DNA of 32,297 nt, taken from assembly GCA_028290695.1 (NCBI GenBank), contig JAQGJJ010000216.1, forward strand, positions 1 through 32,297, read 5' to 3'. The notes below the pieces were generated by a model, which was not told the origin of the DNA, ran no database searches, and worked only from the letters and a program-made list of their open reading frames with translations. The translations under genes and the position numbers were made by a program. Positions 1 through 11,481 of the stretch are shown here, piece by piece; positions within the stretch are counted from its first letter, which is position 1, and every line of letters starts with the position of its first letter. Source of the stretch: Enterovirga sp. GTDB lineage: Bacteria > Pseudomonadota > Alphaproteobacteria > Rhizobiales > Beijerinckiaceae.

Positions 1-1
1 C

Positions 2-3508
<3,507 letters not shown>

Positions 3509-3524
3509 GGCAGGGGACAGGACC

Positions 3525-5663
3525 ATGGCCGTCCAGGCTCCGGAACGGATCAACATCCTCCTCGTCGACGACCAGCCGGCGAAGCTCCTCAGCTATGAGG
3601 TGATCCTGAGCGAGCTCGACGAGAACCTGATCAAGGCGAACTCCGCCCGGGAGGCTCTGGAGCACCTGCTGAAGACGGAGGTCGCCGTCATCCTCCTGGA
3701 CGTGTCCATGCCGGAGCTCGACGGGTTCGAGCTCGCCAGGATGATCCGGGACCACCCGCGCTATCAGAAGACCGCGATCATCTTCGTATCCGCAATCCAG
3801 ATCACGGAGATCGACAGCCTGCGCGGCTACGAGGCCGGTGCGGTGGATTACGTGCCGGTCCCGGTCGTGCCCGAGGTCCTGCGGGCCAAGGTGCGGATCT
3901 TTTCCGAGCTGTACCGGAAGACCCGCGAGCTCGAACGGCTCAACGCGGACCTGGAGCGACGGGTGGCCGAGCGCACCGCCGCGCTCGAGGCCTCCGCGGC
4001 GCGGTTGCGGGACAGCGAGCATCGCCGCAACCTCGCCATGGCGGCCGGCCGCATGGGTGCCTGGGAGTGGGACATCGTTCTCGACCGGTACGTGTGGGAC
4101 GAGGGCCAGTTCCGGATCTTCGGCGTAGACCCGGCGGAGTTCGAACCCACGGCCGCCAATGTAGACAGCCTGATCCATCCGGAGGACCGCGAGAGCATCC
4201 GGACGGTTGCGCTGGAGGCCGCAGTCAGCGGCCGGTACCGGGACCGCGAGTTCCGGGTCAGGCGGCCCGACGGCAATCTCCGCTGGTGCATGGCCAGCGC
4301 GGCCGCCACCCTGGACGAGGCGGGCCGCCCGGTGCGCCTGTCCGGCGTCACGCACGACATCACCGAGCGCAAGCTTGCCCAGCAGGCCCTCCAGCAGCTC
4401 AACGAGCAATTGGAGCAGAGGATCGAGCAGCGCACCCGCGAGCGGGAAACCGCCCTGGCGCAGCTCTTCGAGGCCCAGAAGGTCGACACGATCGGTCATC
4501 TGACCGGCGGCGTCGCGCACGACTTCAACAACCTGCTGATGGCGGTGCTCGGGAGCCTCGAACTGCTCAAGAAGCGGCTTCCGCCGGATGACGCGCGCTC
4601 GCACCGGCTCCTCGGCAATGCCGTGCAGGGAGCCGAGCGCGGGGCCGCGCTCACCCAGCGGCTGCTCGCCTTCGCACGACGTCAGGAGTTGAAGCCGGAA
4701 ACGGTGAACGTCTGGAAGCTCATGTGCGGGATGGAGGACCTCCTGGCCCGGGCGGTCGGGCCCGGCATCACCATCGAGAAGCACCTCCCGAGCGGGCTGC
4801 CCTCTGTCCGGGTCGACGCCAACCAGCTCGAGCTCGCGATCTTGAACCTGGCCGTGAACGCGCGGGACGCGATGCCGCTCGGCGGCTCGCTGTCCATCGT
4901 CGGCTCCGAGCAGCGCATTCCAGCGGGCGATACGCTGGGCCCGCGCGGGCTGTCGCCGGGCTCCTATATCAGGCTCGACGTGGTCGACACCGGGATCGGA
5001 ATGGACGAGGCGACGCTTGCGCGTGCGACCGAGCCGTTCTTCACGACAAAGGGACCCGGCAAGGGCACGGGGCTCGGATTGTCGATGGTGCAGGGCCTCG
5101 CGGTGCAGTCCGGTGGCGCCATGACGGCGACGAGCGAGCCCGGACGCGGCACCACGATCGCGCTGTGGCTGCCGCAGGCCGAGTGCGAGGACCTGCCGGC
5201 CGAGCCCGGGGAGGCCGCGTCGGAGGACGCGGACGCCGCGATCCGGCCCGAACTCACCGTGCTGGTAGTGGACGATGATCTCCTCGTATCCGCCGGCACG
5301 GCAGCCATGCTGGAGGATCTCGGCCACCGGGTCGTGGAAGCGAGTTCCGGCACGCAGGCGCTCGAGGCGCTTCGGAGCGGGGCGCCGCGCATCGATGTGG
5401 TGATCACGGATCACGCCATGCCGGGCATGACGGGCCTCGAGTTGGCCCGACGGATTCAGGAGACCTTTCCGAGGATGCCCATCATCCTGGCGAGCGGCTA
5501 TGCCGAGGCGCAGGAACTGGCCGATTACGGCGCAGTGCCCCGGCTGGCGAAACCGTTCCGGCAGAGCGAACTCGCCGCGGTCATTTATGCGACCCGCACA
5601 GGCGGCGCGGGCCTGGCGAGCGAGGCGCCCCCGCCCGTGGTTGCGGCCGGCTGCGAGGGCTGA
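3525..5663 (+). CDS. REC-PAS-histidine kinase-REC hybrid sensor kinase
   Basis: This is a 712-residue protein. The ATG at 3525 follows AGGGGA at 3512-3517 with 7-nt spacing and was chosen over in-frame codons inside the upstream gene. Residues 9-125 form a receiver domain (ILLVDDQ, phospho-Asp D59 in ILLDVSMPELDG). Residues 130-165 form a coiled coil, 170-285 a PAS/PAC domain ending GVTHDITERK, and 290-315 a second coiled coil. A HisKA domain has AHDFNN with probable H332. The HATPase has NLAVNARDAMP, DTGIGM and GTGLGLSMV. A C-terminal receiver has ITDHAMPGMTG. In the N-terminal receiver the usual Lys-Pro near the end of the fold reads Val-Pro (DYVPVP), so signalling there may be atypical. 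Gene order suggests it works with the preceding kinase. No DNA-binding output domain is present. Confidence 0.93.
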   Translation: MAVQAPERINILLVDDQPAKLLSYEVILSELDENLIKANSAREALEHLLKTEVAVILLDVSMPELDGFELARMIRDHPRYQKTAIIFVSAIQITEIDSLRGYEAGAVDYVPVPVVPEVLRAKVRIFSELYRKTRELERLNADLERRVAERTAALEASAARLRDSEHRRNLAMAAGRMGAWEWDIVLDRYVWDEGQFRIFGVDPAEFEPTAANVDSLIHPEDRESIRTVALEAAVSGRYRDREFRVRRPDGNLRWCMASAAATLDEAGRPVRLSGVTHDITERKLAQQALQQLNEQLEQRIEQRTRERETALAQLFEAQKVDTIGHLTGGVAHDFNNLLMAVLGSLELLKKRLPPDDARSHRLLGNAVQGAERGAALTQRLLAFARRQELKPETVNVWKLMCGMEDLLARAVGPGITIEKHLPSGLPSVRVDANQLELAILNLAVNARDAMPLGGSLSIVGSEQRIPAGDTLGPRGLSPGSYIRLDVVDTGIGMDEATLARATEPFFTTKGPGKGTGLGLSMVQGLAVQSGGAMTATSEPGRGTTIALWLPQAECEDLPAEPGEAASEDADAAIRPELTVLVVDDDLLVSAGTAAMLEDLGHRVVEASSGTQALEALRSGAPRIDVVITDHAMPGMTGLELARRIQETFPRMPIILASGYAEAQELADYGAVPRLAKPFRQSELAAVIYATRTGGAGLASEAPPPVVAAGCEG

Positions 5664-5681
5664 TCCCGCCGAGTTCCGCAC

Positions 5682-5707
5682 GGACCCGGCCGCCGCCGGT
5701 ACGGTCC
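5682..5707. terminator. Possible hairpin between convergent genes
   Basis: GGACC (5682-5686) pairs with GGTCC (5703-5707). Inside it CGGC (5687-5690) pairs with GCCG (5695-5698) across a 4-nt loop, leaving a small 3' bulge. It lies between the hybrid kinase and the leftward flavin reductase, where a two-way terminator would fit. There is no T-run, so this is a weak call in GC-rich DNA. The rest of the 133-bp gap shows nothing I can identify. Confidence 0.25.
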
Positions 5708-5796
5708 CTCCTCGGCCGGCGCCGCATTACGCGACCGGCGAAGCGGGAGCCGGGCTTTGGCCGTGGCGGCCGTCCGTGCCGGCGTGGCTGGCCCGT

Positions 5797-6297
5797 TCAG
5801 CCGGCCGGCGAACCGGTGGGCCGGAACACTTCGAAGCGGCCATTCAGGTAAAGAAGAGGCGAGAAGTCCTCGTCCTGAAGGCGAAGTGCCTGCACGCTCC
5901 CGATGAACAGCGTGTGAGATCCAATCGCAACCGCGTCCGAGATCTCGCAGTCGAAGCTCGCCAGCGCTCCCTGAACCGCCGGCGCACCGGTCAGGAGTGT
6001 TGTCCAGCGATCACCGGCAAAGCGCTTGTTCCGGTCCTCCGCTGTGAAGCGCCCGGCCAGGGCGACATCGGTCTCGCCGAGCAGGTTCACGCAGAACACC
6101 CCCGCCTCCTGCATGCGGTCGTGAACCGAGCCTGACCTGTTCACGCAAACGAGGAGACACGGTCTCGGCTCGGCCGAGACGGAGCTGACGGAGGTCGCCA
6201 GGAAGCCATGGGGAACGCCGTCCTGGATCGTAGTGACGAGCGATACGCCGGAGGCGAGCCGGCGCATGCCCCGCTTGAACAGACCCGGGTCGATCAA
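5797..6297 (-). CDS. Flavin reductase-like (HpaC/NTA-monooxygenase component B family) protein
   Basis: This 166-residue protein has the size and motifs of the flavin reductase-like FMN-binding family: DPGLFKRGMRRLASGVSLVT at the N-terminus, FLATSVSSVS, then F.VN.L (FCVNLLGE). Members reduce FMN or FAD with NAD(P)H and pass free reduced flavin to a separate monooxygenase. I chose a TTG start (6295-6297) because the conserved DP.F..G.R..A.G region would be lost from the next ATG (6267), and because AAGAGGA lies 8 nt upstream. It begins 31 nt after lacI and is probably cotranscribed with it. The likely partner is the luciferase-like monooxygenase encoded at 11482-12834 under the same predicted operator. 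Which flavin and nicotinamide it uses cannot be told from sequence. Confidence 0.85.
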   Translation of the reverse strand: MIDPGLFKRGMRRLASGVSLVTTIQDGVPHGFLATSVSSVSAEPRPCLLVCVNRSGSVHDRMQEAGVFCVNLLGETDVALAGRFTAEDRNKRFAGDRWTTLLTGAPAVQGALASFDCEISDAVAIGSHTLFIGSVQALRLQDEDFSPLLYLNGRFEVFRPTGSPAG

Positions 6298-6328
6298 GGT
6301 TCACATCCTCTTCGGCGGTGCGGCCGCG

Positions 6329-7372
6329 TCAATGCAGGCCCTTGCGGGCCGGGGGACGGCAGGAATCCCGGATGATCAGGGTGGTCGGCAGCTTGAGCGC
6401 GCGCGGGGCGAGGGGCACCTGCCCGCGCATCCGGTCGAGCAGCATGGTGGCTGCATGCCGACCCATCTCCGACAGGTCCCAGCGGATTGCGGTCACGGCC
6501 GGGGAATAAAGCTCGGCCAGTTCGGAATCGCTGCCCGCCACGAGGGAGACGTCCCGTCCGACCTCCTGTCCGAGCGCCCGCAACGCGCGCAGGCTGCCGC
6601 CGAGCGTGTCCATTGCGGCAACGAGCAGGGCCGTCGGCGGCTCGGGCAGGCTCATCAGCGCCATGGTTTCCCGAAACGCGTCCTCCGTATCGAACACCCG
6701 CATCCGCACCAGGCCCGGATCGGGGGTAAGGCTCAGGGATGAATGTGCGTCCTGGAAGCCCTGGACCCGGCTGCGCGACGGAAACGCCTTCGTGTCGCCG
6801 ACGAGGAGGCCGACCCGGCGGTGACCGAGACCGAGGAGGTATTCCAGAGCGCTCTTGGCACCGCCGTAATGGTCCACCATCACCCGGTCGAGCGCCGGCA
6901 CGTGATCCCGGTCGATCAGGAGCACCGGCGCGGCTGCCTGCTCGAGCGCCTGGGCGACCCCTTTGTGCGCCTCGTCGCTGACGGTCATCATGATTCCGTC
7001 CACGCGCCGGCGTCCGAAGGCGCGCAGGAGGCTCACCTCCACGTCCGGCTTGTTCGTCGTGCTGGACAGGAGCAGCGTGTAGCCGTTCTCGCGGAAGATA
7101 CGCTCGGCTTCCTTGATGTAGGAGGCGAATTGCGGGATGTCGAAGTCGCGGATCGCGCAGGCGACCATTCTCGTGCTGCCCCCGCGCAGGCTCTGGGCCA
7201 CGATGTCGAGCTCGTATCCGAGCGCGTCGATCGCGGCCTGGACCTTGCGGCGCACCTCGGCATTGACCGTCGGATTGTCGTTGAGCACGCGCGACACCGT
7301 GCCGACGGCAACGCCCGCCGCTTCCGCGACGTCGCGCAGCTTCACCTGCTTGCGCTTGACCTCGTCCGACAC
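6329..7372 (-). CDS. LacI-family transcriptional repressor
   Basis: This is a 347-residue regulator. The N-terminal LacI helix-turn-helix is at about residues 10-32 (KLRDVAEAAGVAVGTVSRVL). The hinge helix follows, with NDNPTVNAEVR and the VAQSLRG segment before residue 70. A periplasmic-binding-protein-like effector domain covers about 70-340. The start is GTG (7370-7372), with TGGAGG at 7379-7384 and 6-nt spacing. The class binds palindromes with a central CG, and ATGAACCGGTTCAT lies 39 nt upstream of its own start, so autoregulation is likely. The effector is unknown and may not be a sugar, because no sugar-catabolic gene is nearby. The flavin reductase gene follows on the same strand. Confidence 0.93.
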   Translation of the reverse strand: MSDEVKRKQVKLRDVAEAAGVAVGTVSRVLNDNPTVNAEVRRKVQAAIDALGYELDIVAQSLRGGSTRMVACAIRDFDIPQFASYIKEAERIFRENGYTLLLSSTTNKPDVEVSLLRAFGRRRVDGIMMTVSDEAHKGVAQALEQAAAPVLLIDRDHVPALDRVMVDHYGGAKSALEYLLGLGHRRVGLLVGDTKAFPSRSRVQGFQDAHSSLSLTPDPGLVRMRVFDTEDAFRETMALMSLPEPPTALLVAAMDTLGGSLRALRALGQEVGRDVSLVAGSDSELAELYSPAVTAIRWDLSEMGRHAATMLLDRMRGQVPLAPRALKLPTTLIIRDSCRPPARKGLH

Positions 7373-7405
7373 GCCGCGCCTCCAGTACGGTGCAACTTGA
7401 CGCCG

Positions 7406-7411
7406 ATTAGA
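7406..7411 (-). promoter_or_regulatory. Candidate -10 element of the lacI-flavin reductase unit
   Basis: Read leftward, TCTAAT matches the sigma-70 -10 consensus at 5 of 6 positions, 34 nt from the lacI start. It directly abuts the TGAACCGGTTCA palindrome, so a bound repressor would occlude it. No good -35 is visible at the expected spacing. Confidence 0.35.
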
Positions 7412-7424
7412 TGAACCGGTTCAT
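7411..7424. promoter_or_regulatory. LacI-type operator in the lacI/MFS divergent promoter region
   Basis: ATGAACCGGTTCAT is a perfect 14-bp palindrome with the AACCGGTT centre typical of LacI-family operators. Its 12-bp core recurs exactly at 8709-8720. It sits in the 85-bp gap between the divergent lacI and MFS genes. On the + strand, TTGACG at 7397-7402 with a 17-nt spacer would place a weak -10 (TTCATA) over its right half. Binding would therefore repress both directions. Confidence 0.8.
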
Positions 7425-7457
7425 AGGGGGCCTAGCGGGACAACGCAACAAGCTGCC

Positions 7458-8669
7458 ATGCTGGCTCCGGACGGATCGACACGCTTCGCCGCGACACTGG
7501 CCTTGCTCGGGGTTGTGGCTTTCGTGAACGCCCTCGGTTCCGTGATCGTGTTCCCGCTAGCCCCGTTTCTGGCCACGGATCTCGGCATCCCACCGCAGGA
7601 TGCGGCGTTCTCGACAGTATACTTCAACGGCGCCGCCGGGATCGGCGGCCTGGCGGGGGCGCTTCTGCTCGCCCGGGTCAGGCGTGTGCCCGCCCTGTGC
7701 GCCACCCTGGCAGGGCTCGCGGTGTCGAGCGCCGGGGCGGCGCTCGCACCGAACTTCGCCACGTTGCTGCTCGCCCGCCTGGCCGGCGGGCTTTGCGCCG
7801 GCCCGCTTCTCGGCATCCTCATGACGGCCGCGGCCGACGTGGCGCCGGGGCCTGCACGGGGCCGGGCGATCAGCGCCATCGTGGCATCGTACGGGTTGGC
7901 GCTGCTTCTCGGCTCGCCCATGGCCCTGGCGCTGGTCTCCTGGACGGGCACGTGGCGCGCCTCCTTCGGGGTGCTTTCGGGTCTGTGTGCCAGCCTGATC
8001 CTGGCCGTCCACCTCGTCTTCAGGGCTCGGCCCCGTCCCACATCCGAAGAATCCTCCTGGGGGATCGCCGACGTCCTGCGCCTTCTCGCGACTCCAGGCG
8101 TGCCGGGCGGCCTTCTGCTTCCGGCCTCCGCCTCCTTCGCCACCCTGCTCATCTCGCCCCATCTCGGGACCTTCGCGCTGAAGAACGGAGGTCTGACGGT
8201 GGCCGAGCTCGGGCTGGTCTACCTGATCGGAGGGACGCTGGCGCTCTTCACGGCCGGGATCACCGGCTGGGCGCTCGACCAGTTCGGTCCCGCTCTGGCA
8301 TCGGCAGTGGTCGGACTGGTGCTGACGCCGCTTCTGGCGACCGCCTTCCTGGCGAGCGTGCCGGCGGCCGTGCTCGCGCCGATACTGGGGCTCACCCTGG
8401 CCGCGCAGCTCGCCCGCAGCACGGTTGCCCAGGCGAGCGCGAGCCGGGTGCCGCGGGCAAAGGACCGCGTGGCATTCCAGTGTCTCGTGTCGGCCACCAC
8501 GAGTTTCGCCCAGGCGGCCGGCGCTGCCGTATCCACCGTTCTGCTCTCGGAAGGGCTGAACGGACACCTCGTCGGGATGGGGTGGCTCGCCGGGCTGAGC
8601 ATTGCGCTCTGCTGGATCCCGCTCTGGCTGATCATTCGCCTGGAGCGGCAGATCGCGGCAACTGCATAA
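7458..8669 (+). CDS. Major facilitator superfamily transporter
   Basis: This is a 403-residue, very hydrophobic protein with about 12 predicted membrane helices in two halves and a longer loop near residues 185-205, as in MFS drug/metabolite transporters. The first helix (LALLGVVAFVNALGSVIVFP) and the Arg-containing loop after helix 2 (LLLARVRRVPAL) fit the superfamily. The ATG at 7458 is the first credible start; the ribosome-binding site is poor. It lies 34 nt downstream of the LacI-type operator and divergent from the repressor gene. It may import the inducing substrate or export an intermediate or product; the sequence does not decide. Confidence 0.88.
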   Translation: MLAPDGSTRFAATLALLGVVAFVNALGSVIVFPLAPFLATDLGIPPQDAAFSTVYFNGAAGIGGLAGALLLARVRRVPALCATLAGLAVSSAGAALAPNFATLLLARLAGGLCAGPLLGILMTAAADVAPGPARGRAISAIVASYGLALLLGSPMALALVSWTGTWRASFGVLSGLCASLILAVHLVFRARPRPTSEESSWGIADVLRLLATPGVPGGLLLPASASFATLLISPHLGTFALKNGGLTVAELGLVYLIGGTLALFTAGITGWALDQFGPALASAVVGLVLTPLLATAFLASVPAAVLAPILGLTLAAQLARSTVAQASASRVPRAKDRVAFQCLVSATTSFAQAAGAAVSTVLLSEGLNGHLVGMGWLAGLSIALCWIPLWLIIRLERQIAATA

Positions 8670-8707
8670 CACTTCGACATCGAGGGGCGGCTATTTGTGC
8701 ACGCGCG

Positions 8708-8721
8708 GTGAACCGGTTCAT
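8708..8721. promoter_or_regulatory. Second LacI-type operator, upstream of the ABC/monooxygenase operon
   Basis: This site contains TGAACCGGTTCA (8709-8720), identical to the core of the operator at 7411-7424. It lies in the 110-bp gap between the MFS stop and the binding-protein start, 59 nt before that ATG. An exact 12-bp palindrome repeated at two promoter positions of one locus strongly suggests that the adjacent LacI-family protein controls both. I could not resolve a convincing -35/-10 pair here. Confidence 0.8.
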
Positions 8722-8779
8722 TGTCACCCGGGCGTGCCCATGGTCATCTCACTCCCGTTCTCGCTTGCGGGGGTTGAAC

Positions 8780-9781
8780 ATGCGCCTCGGTACGGTCGTT
8801 CGCCGCTTTGTCCTTGCCTCGGCTTTTGTCGCAGGCTCCTTCGCGACCCGGGGCGACCTGCGGGCGCAAGGCCTCCAGACGGTCAATTTCGCCGGCTCGG
8901 TGACCTGGATCGGCCAGGTGCCGATCCTGGTCGCCATCGAGAAGGGCTTCTTTCGTGAGCACGGGCTCGACGTCCAGGTCCAGGTGATCGCCAACTCGGC
9001 CGATCGCATCCGGGCCGTGGCAGCCGGAAGCGCGATGTTCAGCAATCTCGGGCGCGTGGCCGTCATCAGCGAGATGGCCCGTGGAAACGAGGCTTTCTAC
9101 ATCTTCGCCAATGTGGACGACTCCCCGGGGCAGGAGGGCTGCTGGGCGCGCCCGGGGATCCAGTCCATCAAGGATCTCCGCGGCAAGTCGGTTGCCGCAA
9201 ACTCCTCAGCCGAGATCACCCTGATGGGGCTTCTGGCCGAGGGCGGCATGGCGCTGAAGGACCTCGAATACCGGAACCTCCCTGGCTCCGAGATGGCCCC
9301 GGCCCTGAGCCACGGCGATGTCGAGGCTGCCTGCGTGTGGCAGCCGCTGCTCGACAGGCTGAAACAGGCGGTTCCGACCGGCAAGCTGCTCGGCACCGAC
9401 AAGGACACGGCGATCTACAAGCGCTTCGGTACGATGGCGGCCGGCGACATCGTCATCATTTCGCGCAAGGTCGCGGACACGCAGCCCGAGATCGCGAGGG
9501 GCATCGCGGCCGGTCTGCTCAAGGGCGCCGACTTCACCAACTCCAATCCCGAGGAGACCGCGAAGGCGGTCGCGAGCTATTTCCGTCAGAGCCCCGAACA
9601 GATGCTCGAGGCCATCAAGGGGTTTCAGTTCTTCGGCAGTGCCGGCTGGCCGGAGCACCTGCGCAAGCACCAGGAGCAGATGAAGTACCTCGCCGCCCTC
9701 CTGCACGAGGCCGGCAAGATACCCACGGCTCCCGATGCGGATCGCTGGGTCAACACGAGCTTCGTGCCGAAGGCGCAGTGA
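8780..9781 (+). CDS. ABC transporter substrate-binding protein, NitT/TauT/SsuA type
   Basis: This is a 333-residue periplasmic protein. The ATG at 8780 has GCGGGGG just upstream and gives a signal peptide: Arg-rich start, hydrophobic stretch (VLASAFVAGS), probable cleavage near LRA-Q30. The mature part shows the NMT1/SsuA fold signature: PILVAIEKGFFREHGLDVQV, a tyrosine-free AAGSAMFSNLG strand, then SIKDLRGKSVA. Family members bind nitrate, taurine, alkanesulfonates, pyrimidine precursors or aromatic acids, so the ligand is open. Its stop overlaps the permease ATG (TGATG). It is the first gene after the second operator and probably leads an operon running to 13751. Confidence 0.9.
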   Translation: MRLGTVVRRFVLASAFVAGSFATRGDLRAQGLQTVNFAGSVTWIGQVPILVAIEKGFFREHGLDVQVQVIANSADRIRAVAAGSAMFSNLGRVAVISEMARGNEAFYIFANVDDSPGQEGCWARPGIQSIKDLRGKSVAANSSAEITLMGLLAEGGMALKDLEYRNLPGSEMAPALSHGDVEAACVWQPLLDRLKQAVPTGKLLGTDKDTAIYKRFGTMAAGDIVIISRKVADTQPEIARGIAAGLLKGADFTNSNPEETAKAVASYFRQSPEQMLEAIKGFQFFGSAGWPEHLRKHQEQMKYLAALLHEAGKIPTAPDADRWVNTSFVPKAQ

Positions 9782-10608
9782 TGGCCGCTCCGGATCAGGT
9801 CGCGGCCGTCGCGCCGCGCAACACGCCCTTCATCGTGCTGGCGCCGCCGTCCTGGCTCGCGCTGATCAGCCTGGCTTCCGTCCTGACCATCCTGGCCCTG
9901 TGGGCGGCCGCCACCACCTTCGGCTGGGTGTCGCCCCTGTTCCTGCCCTCTCCGGTGGACGTCGCCCGCGCGGCCGCGAAACTGGCGTCGAACGGCGATC
10001 TGTGGCGCGCGATCCTCGCCTCGTCCGCCCGCGTCTTCGCAGGGTTCTTCCTGGCTGCGGCCATCGCGATCCCGCTCGGGGTCGCGATGGCGGTGTTCGG
10101 GCCGGTCCGGGCGATGTTCAGCCCGCTGATCTCGCTGCTGCGCCCGCTGCCCTCGATCACCTGGATCCCGCTGACCATCCTGTGGCTCGGCATCGGCGAG
10201 CAGCAGAAGGTGATGATCGTCTTCCTGGGCTCGTGGATATACATCCTGCTCGCAACCTACGAGGCGACGCGGCGGGTCGATCCGCTCCTCGTCCGGGCAG
10301 CCCGCAACCTCGGCGCCGGCGACTTCACCGTCATGCGGGAGGTGATCCTTCCGGGCGCGCTGCCAGGCATTCTGGCCGGGCTCAAGGTGTCCCTCGCGAT
10401 CGCCTGGTCCTGCGTCCTGTCCGCCGAGATGATCGCGGCCCGCAGCGGCCTCGGGGCACTCATCTGGGAAGCCAAGGAGTGGGGCGACATGACCGTCGTG
10501 CTCGTCGGAATGACGTCGATCTCCCTGACGGTTCTCCTGGCCGATGCCGTCGCGGGCCGGGTCGAACTCGTCCTCCAGCCCTGGGAACGCGCGCGCCGCC
10601 GTCATTGA
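9781..10608 (+). CDS. ABC transporter permease, SsuC/TauC type
   Basis: This is a 275-residue inner-membrane protein with about six helices. The cytoplasmic EAA-like loop RAARNLGAGDFTVMREVILP, which contacts the ATPase, is at about residues 175-195. The N-terminal WVSPLFLPSPVDV motif before the second helix is typical of SsuC/TauC-family permeases. Its ATG shares one base with the stop of the binding-protein gene. It forms an importer with the neighbouring binding protein and ATPase, presumably as a homodimer. Confidence 0.92.
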   Translation: MAAPDQVAAVAPRNTPFIVLAPPSWLALISLASVLTILALWAAATTFGWVSPLFLPSPVDVARAAAKLASNGDLWRAILASSARVFAGFFLAAAIAIPLGVAMAVFGPVRAMFSPLISLLRPLPSITWIPLTILWLGIGEQQKVMIVFLGSWIYILLATYEATRRVDPLLVRAARNLGAGDFTVMREVILPGALPGILAGLKVSLAIAWSCVLSAEMIAARSGLGALIWEAKEWGDMTVVLVGMTSISLTVLLADAVAGRVELVLQPWERARRRH

Positions 10609-10639
10609 GCGGAGCCCGCGAGCGAGCATCGAGCCGACC

Positions 10640-11440
10640 ATGTCCGCGATCCTGACAGCCGAGCATGTGACCAAGTCCTATCCCGTGCCGGGCGGGGAGA
10701 TGGTCGCGATCCGCAATCTCTCGCTCGACATCGCCGAAGGCGAGTTCCTGTGCCTGCTCGGCGCGTCCGGCTGCGGCAAGTCCACGATGCTGAACATGTT
10801 CGCGGGGTTCACGGCCCCGACGACCGGGCGCGTCCTGCTGCAGGGTCGGCCGATCACCGGGATCGAACCGCGTTGCGGAATGGTGTTCCAGTCCTACGCG
10901 CTCTTTCCCTGGAAGACCGTGCAGGAGAACATCGAGTTCCCGCTTCGGATGCGCGATGTTCCGCGGAGCGAGCGCCGAGCCATCGCGAGCTCCTTGATCG
11001 AAATGGTTCATCTCGACGGCTTTGCGGATCGCTATCCGGGCGAGCTCTCGGGCGGCATGCAGCAGCGGGTCACCCTCGCGCGCTGCCTCGCGGCCGATCC
11101 ACTCGTCATGCTCATGGACGAGCCGTTCGCCGCTCTCGACGCGATGACCCGCCAGGTCATGCAGGACGAGCTGCTGCGAATCCAGGAGCGCAGCGGAAAG
11201 ACCATCGTCTTCATCACGCACAACATCGACGAGGCCATCATCCTGGGCCACCGGATCGTGGTGATGTCGGCCCGCCCCGGCCGCATCAGGACGATCGTGG
11301 AGAACCCGCTGCCCCGGCCACGCCATGTGGGTGTCCAGACCTCGCACGCCTTCGCGGATCTCAAGGCTGAACTCTGGGCGCAGATCGAGGAGGAGGTGAT
11401 GCAGCACGTGGCCGCGTCCCGGCTCGCCGAGCACGCCTGA
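10640..11440 (+). CDS. ABC transporter ATP-binding protein, SsuB/TauB type
   Basis: This 266-residue ATPase has all motifs: Walker A GASGCGKST (41-49), Q-loop VFQSYALFPW, signature LSGGMQQRV, Walker B VMLMDEP and H-loop FITHNIDEA. The length and the IDEAI..ghRI segment after the switch His are typical of nitrate/sulfonate/taurine importers. The ATG at 10640 lies 31 nt after the permease stop and was preferred over an in-frame start inside the permease gene. It powers the importer encoded at 8780-10608. Confidence 0.93.
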   Translation: MSAILTAEHVTKSYPVPGGEMVAIRNLSLDIAEGEFLCLLGASGCGKSTMLNMFAGFTAPTTGRVLLQGRPITGIEPRCGMVFQSYALFPWKTVQENIEFPLRMRDVPRSERRAIASSLIEMVHLDGFADRYPGELSGGMQQRVTLARCLAADPLVMLMDEPFAALDAMTRQVMQDELLRIQERSGKTIVFITHNIDEAIILGHRIVVMSARPGRIRTIVENPLPRPRHVGVQTSHAFADLKAELWAQIEEEVMQHVAASRLAEHA

Positions 11441-11481
11441 CCGAACCATTGCCGCGCCAGCAGGACAGCCGGGAGTTGCCC

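Noticed and set aside
5811-5818. GAACCGGT, a near half of the LacI-type operator, near the end of the flavin reductase gene
   Set aside because: It lacks the second half and lies inside coding sequence, away from any start. Such an 8-mer is expected by chance.
7697-8779. Reading the SsuA-type binding protein from a much earlier in-frame start inside the MFS gene
   Set aside because: The added residues are a frame-shadow of the MFS gene. The ATG at 8780 has a purine-rich site and gives a proper signal peptide.
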